Source: Legionella worsleiensis
GTDB taxonomy: Bacteria > Pseudomonadota > Gammaproteobacteria > Legionellales > Legionellaceae
Assembly: GCF_001467535.1 (NCBI RefSeq)
Contig: NZ_LNZC01000031.1
Coordinates: 242,959-306,958, forward strand
DNA: 64,000 bases
Direction: 5' to 3'
The position numbers and the translations under genes are program-made. The notes under the pieces are model-generated. The model was given only the letters and a program-made list of their open reading frames with translations, searched no databases and was not told the DNA's origin. How positions within the stretch are numbered: position 1 is the first letter of the stretch; every line of letters starts with the position of its first letter. Positions 49,677 to 59,344 of this stretch are shown piece by piece.

Positions 49677-51353
49677 TCAATGTTGGGCACGAGCACATAT
49701 TAGTTCAGTGTTTTTTTGTTCCGTACGGGGCGTATGGTCATTTTCCACTGTCTTTAACGGTTGCATGAGTTGAACTGGTTGAGAAAAGAATCTGTGTTGT
49801 GAATCAGTTATGGAGCTGCTTGCACCCGATTGGTGTTGATGGAGTGGTTTGGGCGTCAATAGAGATGAGGTTGCTGATAGGGTAGCTTGTGTATCAACGG
49901 TTGAAGCATGTGATGGTCTCAAGGAATCAAGCAAAATATTTTGTTGGACGCTATCGAGCAAAGAAAACAATTTGAGGTATGCAGCTGTTCGACCTTGATC
50001 GGTTAAACCATTCTGACTCATAGCACGAGCCCACACACTGTGCTCTCCATTGGGGCGGTGGCAAAGTATTTCTGTAATTAACTGCGGGGCAAATTCAGTC
50101 ATTCGTTCCAGTAAATAAACTTCAGTTCGAATATCAATGCATGAGAATAATATAGTGTTCTCATACTCCGAATTACTGTAAAGGGTCATTAACGATTGCA
50201 TTCTTTTATGAGGCATTTCGCCTAATAGATTATAAACTGCCACTACAGCATCATAAGGACTGTAGGAGTCAATTGCTTGCATGAGCAGGTTATCTCCATT
50301 TTTGTTTTTTTGTTCTATTAAAGCATCGATGTCTGTATCTTTGAGGTATGGTTTAAGCATGAAGATGCTTTTGGGATGGAATAATATTAAATCTGCGAAT
50401 AAACTCTTGGATGATAAAATTAAGTGGTTTAACTCAGCCGGAGAAAGTAATTGAGTTAACCTCTTGTAAACAGTGGTAAAAACTATAGGATTATAGGCAA
50501 ACAATTCGAGTATATTTTCTTGTTTTTTCAGAGTCTTTATTTTGGCCAGTTCCATGATTTGTATATCACTGTATTGGGCAAATACTTCTAAAATTAAATC
50601 AGTACTGTATTTTCTTTTTCCTAATATAAACAATAGAGGATCTAACTCTACAATATAAGGTTCCAGGATAGAGGGATTGACTTTAATTATTTCGCTGGTC
50701 AGTTCTTCAATCAGAAATTTTTCGTCTGAATAAATGATACTGTCCAGGTTGACAAGAAAGTGAGGAATAGGAATGGTATTAAGTAGGTCTTTTTTGATGT
50801 GCTCAGGTAACTGTCTCAGGAATCTGATAACAGGGGATAAGATGTGTACTTTAAGCAAATGAGCCAAAACAGTATATCCTTTAGGGGTTATATGATTGAG
50901 CAAATCAATTGCTTGGTGCTGTTCCAGGTAGCTCAAAATTCTTGCTGTATCGTCACATAATAAAGATCTTTGGATGCGCTCACTGGATTGGTGAGAGGAC
51001 AAGAAGTCATCTCTTTTCAGATTTTCTTTAGTGTTAAAAAAAATCTTTAGATAAATAGAGCATTTGGTGCGCAATTCGTTTTGATACTCAGAGTCCAGAC
51101 TATGAAACATTTTAAAGAGTTCATGTAAAGGCAGGCTTTTTTTAAAGCTCGTTTGCCATTGGTTACTCATCAAGTAGTCAATCAACGTTGCAATTTTTCT
51201 TTGCTCAGACGAGTAGAAATTAAAACTTAGTACATCAGCTAATGTGATTTGCCTGTATTCAATACTGGTTTTCAACGCATTGAGTACTGACTCCATAAAA
51301 GCAGATCTGCTGAATGGAATGCTGGGGTCAGGAAGCGTTATTTCAAATGCCAT
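49677..51353 (-). CDS. Long helical protein of unknown function, possible effector
   Basis: 558 aa, no signal peptide or membrane segment. Mostly alpha-helical, with ankyrin/solenoid-like pieces such as NGDNLLMQAIDSYSPYDAVV and PKGYTVLAHLLKVHILSPVI, which look like degenerate repeats. The C-terminal 80 residues are Ser/Thr/Gln-rich and polar, ending ARAQH, as in many Dot/Icm substrates with a disordered secretion tail. No catalytic motif seen. AAGGAAT precedes the ATG. Effector status is inferred from form only. Confidence 0.6.
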   Translation of the reverse strand: MAFEITLPDPSIPFSRSAFMESVLNALKTSIEYRQITLADVLSFNFYSSEQRKIATLIDYLMSNQWQTSFKKSLPLHELFKMFHSLDSEYQNELRTKCSIYLKIFFNTKENLKRDDFLSSHQSSERIQRSLLCDDTARILSYLEQHQAIDLLNHITPKGYTVLAHLLKVHILSPVIRFLRQLPEHIKKDLLNTIPIPHFLVNLDSIIYSDEKFLIEELTSEIIKVNPSILEPYIVELDPLLFILGKRKYSTDLILEVFAQYSDIQIMELAKIKTLKKQENILELFAYNPIVFTTVYKRLTQLLSPAELNHLILSSKSLFADLILFHPKSIFMLKPYLKDTDIDALIEQKNKNGDNLLMQAIDSYSPYDAVVAVYNLLGEMPHKRMQSLMTLYSNSEYENTILFSCIDIRTEVYLLERMTEFAPQLITEILCHRPNGEHSVWARAMSQNGLTDQGRTAAYLKLFSLLDSVQQNILLDSLRPSHASTVDTQATLSATSSLLTPKPLHQHQSGASSSITDSQHRFFSQPVQLMQPLKTVENDHTPRTEQKNTELICARAQH

Positions 51354-51550
51354 TGGATATTCCTTTTAATTAAGATAATGTTCAACCATGTTTTTTAGTT
51401 TATAAAAGAAGCAGTAAGAGAGAAATAGTATCACGATTATGAAGGGGTAGGCTAAAAATTTCGAGAAACTGCATCTGCTTCATAACGGGTATAAATTATT
51501 TTCTAACAAAGGAAATTAGGGGAGGGGAAACTGTTGATCCTCATTAAGAC

Positions 51551-51581
51551 CCAAACCCATTATTGAAACAAATGGGTTTGG
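51551..51581. terminator. Hairpin downstream of mltA
   Basis: Perfect 11-bp inverted repeat CCAAACCCATT / AATGGGTTTGG, loop ATTGAAACA, 31 bp past the mltA stop codon. Confidence 0.55.
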
Positions 51582-51611
51582 TTTAGGTTTTACTATCGAG
51601 TGAGTTTAAAT

Positions 51612-52985
51612 TTATCGCTTTTTAGGTAGAGCCACATAAAGGGTTCCAATATGGTTCAGATTATTTGCTTCTATACCCGCCTGATCCCCTTCACCCTTAT
51701 AGCAGTCAACATGAGCGCCTACTATAGCTCCTCCTGAATCCTGAGCAAGGCACCAGGACGTTGTATTTTTGGTATTATAAATAAAGCTCATACCTACAGG
51801 AATAACTCTGTGATCGGTGGCGCAAGACGCATGGGGCGTCAGAGTAATGTTTTCGGAGCCATAAGGCCCTCCATCTTCTTTGGCAAAAAACACAAAACTC
51901 TGATCTCTGTTGCGCAAGTTGGCTGCTTTTTCTTTACTCAGTGAATCCAGGTATTGTCTAATTTGCTTTTCTGAGGCTGCGCTTTGTCTGATTTTTTGTG
52001 ATACATTACAGCGTAATTTCGCCTCGTCATGACATTTGGGATCTTTGGAACAGCGTTCTATAGTATCCAGATTACCACCACAGGTTGGATCTTGTGCGCA
52101 TTGGACTATTCGACCCAGCATGGTACGAGGCCTGCCGTTGTAGCCATCGTAATTGATATGAAATAACTGTCCATCAAGCATTAAAGAACCTGAACCTTCA
52201 ACCATCAGAAATGAAGGATCATTAGCGTCTTTAACATAACCAATAATGTGTTTGGAATGTAAGGCACCACGATCAATTTCACTTCGGTCAGGTGCAACCG
52301 AATAAGTACCATTCGCATTTTTCATGCAAAATCCACGAGGAATTTTCGTCAAAGGATCAACACCGCAAAGAGGGGCTTTGCAATGAATTTTTTTACATTC
52401 CAAAGAGGCATTTACCACACCTGGGTTTTTGTAGATAGGGTGAACAAACGCACCTACAGGTTTGGATTTTGCTTCAATAGCAGCGGGTGCATAATAGGCG
52501 GTAAATTGAAATTCGCCTTTTTTAAATCCTGCGTGATTTTCAGGCCAACCATCGCTTTGGTACCAATCAAACTCTGTTTTAATGCTTGATAAATAGCGTT
52601 TGAAATCACCACCAGCAGCTTTCGCTAGAGCAAGCAACTTGGTATTGGTTTGGTGGCACCATTCCTGACGGGTTAATTTACGCCCGGCTATAGTAATGGT
52701 TTGAAATTCTCCACGACTTCTGTTGCAGTTTTTGAGTTGGTTATTTAAGGCATTAATTACCTCACTCATAGAACCCTCAGGGTTTGTAATAGGCAGCTCG
52801 GAGGGGGAAATTTTATGAAATTTAAAACGCAGCACTCCAGGTTCTTTGGCAGCCATTTTCATACGTGTAGTGAAGTCAGCATATCGTCTGACATCAAGAC
52901 AGCGCTGGATTGGATCGGAGGGTAGTGCTGCCTGCGTGATAAAACTAAAAGTCATTAGTGCGATAATTAATACTGATTGTAACAT
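51612..52985 (-). CDS. mltA: Membrane-bound lytic murein transglycosylase A
   Basis: 457 aa from the ATG at 52985 (MLQSVLIIALMTF), which has AAGGA 6 nt upstream and begins a signal peptide ending in TQA. The frame extends 46 codons upstream without signal-like character. MltA-type barrel includes FTAYYAPAAIEAKSKPVGAF and VEGSGSLMLDGQLFHINYDG; the C-terminal 3D domain ends with the catalytic aspartate region LAQDSGGAIVGAHVDCYKGEG. No lipobox cysteine, so it may be periplasmic rather than lipid-anchored. Longer than E. coli MltA (365 aa) through inserts rich in cysteine (about 330-360). Confidence 0.9.
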   Translation of the reverse strand: MLQSVLIIALMTFSFITQAALPSDPIQRCLDVRRYADFTTRMKMAAKEPGVLRFKFHKISPSELPITNPEGSMSEVINALNNQLKNCNRSRGEFQTITIAGRKLTRQEWCHQTNTKLLALAKAAGGDFKRYLSSIKTEFDWYQSDGWPENHAGFKKGEFQFTAYYAPAAIEAKSKPVGAFVHPIYKNPGVVNASLECKKIHCKAPLCGVDPLTKIPRGFCMKNANGTYSVAPDRSEIDRGALHSKHIIGYVKDANDPSFLMVEGSGSLMLDGQLFHINYDGYNGRPRTMLGRIVQCAQDPTCGGNLDTIERCSKDPKCHDEAKLRCNVSQKIRQSAASEKQIRQYLDSLSKEKAANLRNRDQSFVFFAKEDGGPYGSENITLTPHASCATDHRVIPVGMSFIYNTKNTTSWCLAQDSGGAIVGAHVDCYKGEGDQAGIEANNLNHIGTLYVALPKKR

Positions 52986-53322
52986 GGGTATCCTTAATAA
53001 CATGGGTCGCATGAATGGAACAGATTTAAGGCCTCGTTCGAAGGCAAACGCTACCCCATTGTAGCGAATCAGCAGCTGTTGACAATAATTATTTAACGAG
53101 GAAATCCCTGACTCTTGCTCCACCTGGATTTGAGATGATGTAGGGAATTCTGTTATTGTTCAATATGTAGATGTACTTGTCCTGAGGTTTATAACCATTT
53201 TTAATGAAGTTCAGGTAATTTATGCTAGTATGGGTTCATACCCAACAGTGTTGGGTGTATATTATTTTTTAACAAAGAATAAGCGCATTTGCATGTTTAT
53301 AAAATAACGGGATTTTAGTTAT

Positions 53323-53841
53323 ATGAAATTTGATATTCATTATTTACTGTCACCAAGGTATGCCAAATGGATTATCATCAGCTTAAACTCGTTGTTTTTG
53401 ATATTAATTATTGCCGAATTTTTTAGTCTTTTGCTTCCTGATTCCAGTATTAATCTTGCATCAGAGCAGGACATTATTTCTGCAGGAACGACAAAGCAAG
53501 ATTCTTATCATGATATTTTGAATTCTTCTCTATTTGGAGTTTATGTACCTAATGATTTAAATGAGGATAATGTACAAAAATCAATGCTGAATCTCAATTT
53601 GGTTGGTATTCTTTGGGCAGATAATGCGGAAGAATCTCAGGTTATTATTCGTTCATCCAGTGGAGAGGAAAAAACTTATAAAATCGGCGATAAAATCCCT
53701 GGGGGGGCGGTAATCAAAAGAATTATGGCTGGTGCGGTTCTTGTCGATCGGGATGGCAATCTGGAGAGTTTAAGTTTGCCTAAAAATGACTTAACCTTTG
53801 AGCCTGTAGCCAAGCCTTTAACAGAGGAAGAAACAGAATGA
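53323..53841 (+). CDS. lspC: Type II secretion protein C (LspC/GspC)
   Basis: 172 aa. One membrane helix (about 15-37), then a GspC homology region: LNLNLVGILWADNAEESQVI, KTYKIGDKIPGGAVIKRI and VLVDRDGNLESLSLP. It links the inner-membrane platform to the secretin LspD. It lacks the C-terminal PDZ or coiled coil of many GspC proteins, consistent with the short GspC types. No other lsp gene is nearby, as the Legionella lsp genes are known to be scattered. Overlaps the next gene by 4 nt. Confidence 0.88.
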   Translation: MKFDIHYLLSPRYAKWIIISLNSLFLILIIAEFFSLLLPDSSINLASEQDIISAGTTKQDSYHDILNSSLFGVYVPNDLNEDNVQKSMLNLNLVGILWADNAEESQVIIRSSSGEEKTYKIGDKIPGGAVIKRIMAGAVLVDRDGNLESLSLPKNDLTFEPVAKPLTEEETE

Positions 53842-54218
53842 GTTTTTTATCCAGGTTATTATTAACACTAATTTTTATTCCCTTGTTAACGGCGTGTATT
53901 TCAGGTGCTTATAATCTGCATGAAGGAATACAGAGTTTTAAGGCTCAGGATTACAGACGTGCATTTATTCGCTTAAAGCCTGAAGCAGCAAAAGGCCAGC
54001 CTGATGCTCAGTATGCGATTGGATACATGTATTATTACGGTCAAGGCGTGGTTGAAGACAGAAAAAAAGCCTGGTACTGGATTAATATGGCTGCCAAGGC
54101 TGGCCAACCTGATGCTCAGGTAGCAACAAAAATTCTGGAACGTGGCAGCCTGGATAAAAAAGAAGTATTTCACAGTAAAAAATTGCAACACTATCCCGCA
54201 GAAAAAATAGAGTTTTAA
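53838..54218 (+). CDS. Sel1-repeat lipoprotein
   Basis: 126 aa. Lipobox LLTAC (Cys about residue 19) after a hydrophobic signal. Two Sel1-like repeats: GQPDAQYAIGYMYYYGQGVV and AWYWINMAAKAGQPDAQVAT. Cotranscribed with lspC through an ATGA overlap, so it may assist the type II secretion apparatus or its assembly; this link is inferred from context. Confidence 0.85.
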   Translation: MSFLSRLLLTLIFIPLLTACISGAYNLHEGIQSFKAQDYRRAFIRLKPEAAKGQPDAQYAIGYMYYYGQGVVEDRKKAWYWINMAAKAGQPDAQVATKILERGSLDKKEVFHSKKLQHYPAEKIEF

Positions 54219-54249
54219 GATTTTGATTTCTGCATAAAGATGTTTTTTT

Positions 54250-54272
54250 TGCGGCTAAAGCCGCATTTTTTT
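54250..54272 (+). terminator. Rho-independent terminator after lspC operon
   Basis: TGCGGC / GCCGCA stem, loop TAAA, followed by seven T. Confidence 0.85.
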
Positions 54273-54388
54273 AAATCTGAGTTTCATCAACCTCCCTAAT
54301 TCCGGGTTCTGGATGACGTGGAAGGGATTAGGAAAACAGAACTATTGGTTATAAATGGATGATAAAACGTCTGTGAATTTCCTGGATA

Positions 54389-55360
54389 TTAAACACCCGC
54401 TTTAAGAATAAGAGATGTAATATAACTGCAATAAACCAGTATCAATACCCCACCATGCCAGGGAGACAGTTTTTTCTTGTAATGATAGTTTAAAAAGATT
54501 AAAAGAACAGTCAGCGCAATTAATACCGGCATATCCCGCCATAAAATAATACTACTCACTTTTGCAGGGTTAATTAATGCAGGAAAGGCTAAGATGAGGA
54601 GCAATGTATAAATATTGGATCCCAGGATGGTGCCTATGGCAATTTCTTCTTCACCTTTTAACGCTGCAGTGATTGACGTAGCTAATTCAGGCAATGTTGT
54701 TCCTAAAGCAATAATAGTCAAACCTATAGTCACTTCGTTAACCCCATACCATTGAGCAATGGTTGTTGCCGATAAAATAATGTATTTTGCGCTTACAGGC
54801 AGGATTATTAAACCCAAAGCAGTGCTTAAGAGAGTAGTTCCAAGCGAACGATTCAGGTTAACTGCTGCTTTAAATTCATTAAAAAAAGGATCTTTTTTAG
54901 GGGCACTATTTGCCATGTAAATAAAAATTGAAATGACTACTACACAAGCGATAAGTAATAAACAACCATCCGTTTTACTTAGAAATCCATCCAGTATCAA
55001 GCCGTAAGCGAAAAGCATGGTAATGATCAAGATAGGGTAGGCTTTTTTTAGAGTAGAAAAATGTAAGGTATTGGGTTTTATGAGTAAGGTAATCCCTAAA
55101 ACCAGGCCTATATTGGCGATATTGGCACCAATAGCGTTCCCTATGGCCAGGTTGTTTTTGTCTTTAAGTGCTGAGAGGATGGATATAGCGATTTCAGGAG
55201 CTGAAGTTCCTACCGCAACAACAGTTAAGCCAATGACCAGCGGTGACAGTTTAAAGCGAATTGCCAAACCTGAAACTCCGCTGACTAAATGATTAGCCGC
55301 CCATAAAAGGGCAATAAAACTGATAACTAATATCAGGATAGTATTCATTGACGAACTCAA
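54389..55360 (-). CDS. Calcium/sodium antiporter (CaCA family, YrbG-like)
   Basis: 323 aa with ten or so helices. The two alpha-repeat motifs are GNAIGANIANIGLVLG (about 77) and GTILGSNIYTLLLIL (about 245), preceded by GTSAPEIAIS and GTTLPELATS. Inner-membrane cation/Ca2+ exchange. Confidence 0.9.
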   Translation of the reverse strand: MSSSMNTILILVISFIALLWAANHLVSGVSGLAIRFKLSPLVIGLTVVAVGTSAPEIAISILSALKDKNNLAIGNAIGANIANIGLVLGITLLIKPNTLHFSTLKKAYPILIITMLFAYGLILDGFLSKTDGCLLLIACVVVISIFIYMANSAPKKDPFFNEFKAAVNLNRSLGTTLLSTALGLIILPVSAKYIILSATTIAQWYGVNEVTIGLTIIALGTTLPELATSITAALKGEEEIAIGTILGSNIYTLLLILAFPALINPAKVSSIILWRDMPVLIALTVLLIFLNYHYKKKLSPWHGGVLILVYCSYITSLILKAGV

Positions 55361-55419
55361 TATGAGGATTAGTCTGATGATAATACGAGTTCAGCCAATA
55401 GGATATAGGCTAATCTAAA

Positions 55420-56499
55420 TTAACTGTCTTGAAATTCATCCAAATCAAACAAATGTGCAAGGATCAGGCTGGTAGGTTTGGCCAGACCCAATGAAGCCAA
55501 ATGCTCTTTAGAAAACCATGATCCTGAGGTTTCTGCAAGATGCTGGTTATTAGGCTGCGTTTGAATACTCATGGCGTTGATTTCCAGATGAAAATGACTG
55601 AATCGATGTTTGAAGGACATCAACGGTTTGGCATTAATTCCTTTAAGGGCATAATGGCGCTCAATGTATGTAATGGGACATTCATTAACATTTAAGCTGG
55701 GTAAGCACCATAACCCTCCCCATAATCCGGTGGGCGGTCTTTTCTCCAGATAGATCAGATGGTGTTTATTGTGGAGAACAAGAAACTGCTGATGTTGCAC
55801 CGGAACTGGTTTTTTAATTTTTTTAGTTGGATATTGGCTTTGTTCATCGTTTTTATAAGCCAGGCAGGTAGCATTCAGTGGGCAGCGAATACAATCAGGT
55901 TTTCTGGAGGTACAACAGGTTGCGCCCAAATCCATAATTGCCTGCGTATAGTCTGCACAACGTTCGCCAGACATACATAAATCGGCATGTTCCCACAATG
56001 TTTTTTTTACTTGTGCCTGTTCCGTCCAGCCCTTTATCAGAAAATAACGTGTTAAAACTCGTTTTACATTTCCATCCAAAATGGGGGTTGGTTGATTGAA
56101 TGCTTGCGATAATATAGCTGCAGCTGTTGAAGGCCCGATACCAGGAAGGGTAAGCAGGGTTTGTAAATCTTCGGGAATTATACCTTGATAACGCTCTTTT
56201 ATCAGTTTTGCTGCGGAGTGCAGATTTCGAGCTCTACTGTAATATCCAAGACCTGACCATAGTGAAAGAACTTCATCTTCAGCGGCCTGTGCCAGTTCGT
56301 TAACAGTAGGAAATCTGTCTACAAAGCGATTAAAATAGGGGATAACCGTTTGTACCTGTGTTTGTTGCAGCATGATTTCCGATACCCAAACCCTGTAGGG
56401 ATGTCTGGGTAATTGCCAGGGTAAATCCTTGCGGCCGTTCACGTCATACCATGCCAGTAATGGCTGGGTAAATTGTGTTTGAATGTCTTGTTTGGTCAC
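55420..56499 (-). CDS. mutY: Adenine DNA glycosylase MutY
   Basis: 359 aa. Start region DLPWQLPRHPYRVWVSEIML with QQTQV, helix-hairpin-helix LLTLPGIGPSTAAAIL, catalytic Asp in PILDGNVKRVL and the [4Fe-4S] ligands in C-x6-C-x2-C-x5-C (CTSRKPDCIRCPLNATC). A NUDIX-like C-terminal domain recognises 8-oxoG. Removes A opposite 8-oxoG. Overlaps the asmA-like gene by 4 nt. Confidence 0.95.
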   Translation of the reverse strand: MTKQDIQTQFTQPLLAWYDVNGRKDLPWQLPRHPYRVWVSEIMLQQTQVQTVIPYFNRFVDRFPTVNELAQAAEDEVLSLWSGLGYYSRARNLHSAAKLIKERYQGIIPEDLQTLLTLPGIGPSTAAAILSQAFNQPTPILDGNVKRVLTRYFLIKGWTEQAQVKKTLWEHADLCMSGERCADYTQAIMDLGATCCTSRKPDCIRCPLNATCLAYKNDEQSQYPTKKIKKPVPVQHQQFLVLHNKHHLIYLEKRPPTGLWGGLWCLPSLNVNECPITYIERHYALKGINAKPLMSFKHRFSHFHLEINAMSIQTQPNNQHLAETSGSWFSKEHLASLGLAKPTSLILAHLFDLDEFQDS

Positions 56500-58022
56500 T
56501 TGATAAGCTCTTTTAAGGTTCCTTCAACCCCTTTCAAGGGATGCTCAAGAGTATTTTTTATTAACAATTGGCCAAGAAGAGGATTTATTTTTGTTATGTC
56601 AGGCAATACCATGGGATGTTCTATAGTGCCTGATACATCCAGAGGAAAATAACCTCCTAAAGCGTGTTGAATTTTTTTAATAGCCTGGTCATTAGAATCG
56701 TTTATTGTCACTTTAAGCTTGGCATTTAATGCACGGTTTGAAATATTGATGGTTGCATCCCCGCTAACTTGCAGTGTGTCCGTTTGCAAGAGTAGTGATT
56801 CACTTGTAATTTGCTTATCCTGAATCGTAAAGTGACTGTTGGCCAGTTTGAAGGGAGTATTACCCGAGCCTGCGCTCTCCCATCCTGATAAATTCAATAT
56901 TTTAGGGCTTTTTGCAGGAATCCCCTTCATCAGGTTATCCAAACGATCTTTTATGATGCTGATCATCTGATTGAGGTTAATGTTATAGATTTGACCATCT
57001 TTTATGGTAAGCGTTCCTTTGCCATTGATTTGTTCTAATTCAGTCTGGTGCAGGGGAATAGTCGCATGTAAAGAATAATCCAGAGTGCCATCAATTGTCT
57101 GTTGACCTGTTAAAGCGCTAATTAATCGCTTCCCATCGAGATGAGTTGCTGTTTGATTGAAGGATAATTGTTGATTAGCAATGGAATAATTGACATCACC
57201 TACCGATTCCCCACCATAAAGAGAGAGGGTAAACGGATTAAGTGAAATGCTGTTTTTATGTGTTTTAATGGTTGTATTGAGCTTCGCTATCTTGAATTGA
57301 TTCAATAAGCTGTTTTGAATCAAAAGTTGGCCCTCTATTGCTGAATAGCTCATACCATTTTGTAGTTCATTTAAGAAGGAAGGTGCCAGAGTTAATCTTC
57401 CTTTAAAATTAATACTTGCTTTAGCTGTTGCCAAGGGAGCTAATTGGGTAAGTCGAGCTTTGATTTGCACTGGAAATGGATTTTTTTGGGTATTGAAATG
57501 TTCTATACCGGCCTGGATGTTTTTAAATACAGTGCTGCCGCCGTTACTGTAAACAGTTACTTCACCATGGCTGACAGTCAATCGCTGTATGGCGAATTGC
57601 TGATTTAGGTATTCCTTGTGATGTTCCATGTGGTCTTGTGACGAGGGAGATGTGGGGAATTTGTCTTGATTAATAAATAATTTCAAGCCATCTGAATTAA
57701 TTTCACTAAAAACAAAGCGTCCCTTTAACAAAGGAGTAATTTGCAAATTCAATAGCATGGAGTCTATGGATAAAGCAAAATTTTCTTTAAGTTGTTCATC
57801 ACCTATGATGATTTGACTGAATTTCAAACCTGGCCGTGGAAAAATTTGCCAGGATATTGCGCCATTAATCTGACTTTTTTTATGAGTCAGGGCGGATATT
57901 TGATTGTTAACCAGTTGTTTGATTGCTTCGGGTTGAATATTTTTGGCTAAAATCCAAAGAATGGATAACAGTACTATCAATAAGATAAATGCGGTAATTA
58001 CAGCCTTTCCCAGTATTTTCAT
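56496..58022 (-). CDS. AsmA-family protein
   Basis: 508 aa. N-terminal membrane helix (about 6-27), then a long beta-rich periplasmic part. AsmA-domain segments include GAISWQIFPRPGLKFSQI at about 54 and DGTLDYSLHATIPL, GKGTLTIKDGQIYNINL in the C-terminal half. The asmA-mutY gene pair is found in several gammaproteobacteria. AsmA-like proteins are linked to lipid transport across the periplasm. Confidence 0.85.
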   Translation of the reverse strand: MKILGKAVITAFILLIVLLSILWILAKNIQPEAIKQLVNNQISALTHKKSQINGAISWQIFPRPGLKFSQIIIGDEQLKENFALSIDSMLLNLQITPLLKGRFVFSEINSDGLKLFINQDKFPTSPSSQDHMEHHKEYLNQQFAIQRLTVSHGEVTVYSNGGSTVFKNIQAGIEHFNTQKNPFPVQIKARLTQLAPLATAKASINFKGRLTLAPSFLNELQNGMSYSAIEGQLLIQNSLLNQFKIAKLNTTIKTHKNSISLNPFTLSLYGGESVGDVNYSIANQQLSFNQTATHLDGKRLISALTGQQTIDGTLDYSLHATIPLHQTELEQINGKGTLTIKDGQIYNINLNQMISIIKDRLDNLMKGIPAKSPKILNLSGWESAGSGNTPFKLANSHFTIQDKQITSESLLLQTDTLQVSGDATINISNRALNAKLKVTINDSNDQAIKKIQHALGGYFPLDVSGTIEHPMVLPDITKINPLLGQLLIKNTLEHPLKGVEGTLKELIK

Positions 58023-58235
58023 AGCGCAGAACCTGGAGTTAAAAAAAGAAGCATATAGATACAGTAATGCCTGTCAAGTAGGGTAGAGCATAAATAGTGT
58101 TTTTCTTTTTTGCAACAATATGTGTAATTTTTTTGTAAATTAAGTCTTAATGCTTCCCAGCGGGAGTGTAAAGATGCATTAATATTAAAACATAGTGAAT
58201 TTTTTATTCATCCATAAGAACACTGGAGATGAATA
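58023..58235. other. Gap upstream of asmA-like gene and small ORF
   Basis: 213 bp, very AT-rich; probably holds the divergent promoters, none of which can be fixed confidently. Confidence 0.4.
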
Positions 58236-58424
58236 ATGACCAAAACGAAAAAAACATTTGTCAAGAAAGATGGGAAATGGGCGAGGGGCTTTGTGAAAAA
58301 GAGCAGGTCGCTCGTCAGATGGCCTGTTTATTCGCTGGAGTTGAAGGACCAAAAAGGGCAAAAGCCCATGATTTTGAAAATGCAAGAGCCTTGCCAGGAA
58401 TATTCTTTAAAAACACGGTGTTAA
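58236..58424 (+). CDS. Small strongly basic protein of unknown function
   Basis: 62 aa beginning MTKTKKTFVKKDGKWARG. GGAG at 58225-58228 is 7 nt before the ATG. 16 Lys/Arg in the first 46 residues give a nucleic-acid-binding-like charge, ending PCQEYSLKTRC. An overlapping frame (58229-58450) starts only 1 nt from the Shine-Dalgarno and is less likely. No family recognised. Confidence 0.45.
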   Translation: MTKTKKTFVKKDGKWARGFVKKSRSLVRWPVYSLELKDQKGQKPMILKMQEPCQEYSLKTRC

Positions 58425-58677
58425 ACCAGAGTTTTTTGCCAACTGTTTGATTTATTTTACAGACTTGATTTGAGAAAATCCTTCTAACTCTCTTGAAAGT
58501 ATCTTAAGGTCAATTTAGACTGAATACTACATGTGCTATTTTTTGTTGCTTTTTTATTAAAACTATCGAGTAAATTCAAAAGTAATGCGCTGTAAACGGC
58601 AAAACTGCTTGAAGACCAGATGTAGATTTCTTTTCAGGGAGTACTCAGGATGAGTATACTAAATCAGGGAGAACGTC
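58425..58677. other. Intergenic region before the 218-aa gene
   Basis: AT-rich; an imperfect inverted repeat AGTACTCA / TGAGTATACT lies at 58641-58661, about 20 bp before the next start. No gene seen. Confidence 0.35.
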
Positions 58678-59334
58678 ATGGATCAAAGACAATTCGAGAT
58701 AGTGGTACTAAAACCTACCGCTGTCTTTCTGTCATTTCTAGCTTCACAATTACCAGAACATGATTTGCCCAGTTTAAAAACATTACACACCGATAATACC
58801 GCTTATGTCATTTCTAAACAGAATAGTGATGAAGCAACTCTGTATGAAATAGAAAAACATTTTTCCACCATGTTTCGTCATGAAATTTGCCGTTGGTTAG
58901 GGGCTAATGCACGTAATGAAATTGAGGTCAGTTTTCTGGATTTCCTGTGTTGTTTCAAATTTGAGCTTCATTCTCATATTATCTTGATGGAACCGGAAAT
59001 AACTCATGGTCATCATATATTAAATATTAAACCTCGTACTATGTTGCTTAAATGGATTAAATCCGCAGTAGAGGATGAAGAAGATTTGGTGACTATTATG
59101 GATAGGGTGCATTTGTCTCAATTGGTTGAGAATTCAACCGTAATTGTAAAAAATTTCACCAACTTAAAAGAAATTAAGCCTTTCTTGAAAAAATACTATA
59201 AGCCAATATTCGAAATGGCAATGAGTCGAATGTCCAACCAATCTAGTGAATGGCCTGTTGTTGATACATTTCAATCGTTTTGCCAATATTTTACTGTTGA
59301 GATACACACTCAATTGATTTATTTGCACCAATAA
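58678..59334 (+). CDS. Cytoplasmic protein of unknown function
   Basis: 218 aa, helical, no signal peptide. Shine-Dalgarno AGGGAG 8 nt before ATG. Acid-rich in the centre (SAVEDEEDLVTIMD) with repeated aromatic/hydrophobic patches at both ends (FLDFLCCFKFELHSHIIL, FQSFCQYFTVEIHTQLIY) that look mutually similar, hinting at an internal duplication. 10 bp upstream of the coiled-coil protein gene, so probably cotranscribed. Confidence 0.6.
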   Translation: MDQRQFEIVVLKPTAVFLSFLASQLPEHDLPSLKTLHTDNTAYVISKQNSDEATLYEIEKHFSTMFRHEICRWLGANARNEIEVSFLDFLCCFKFELHSHIILMEPEITHGHHILNIKPRTMLLKWIKSAVEDEEDLVTIMDRVHLSQLVENSTVIVKNFTNLKEIKPFLKKYYKPIFEMAMSRMSNQSSEWPVVDTFQSFCQYFTVEIHTQLIYLHQ

Positions 59335-59344
59335 GGAGTCGACT

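Noticed and set aside
58229..58450. 73-codon frame overlapping the small basic protein
   Set aside because: Its ATG lies directly after GGAG with no spacing, while the frame starting at 58236 has ideal spacing; both cannot be equally real.
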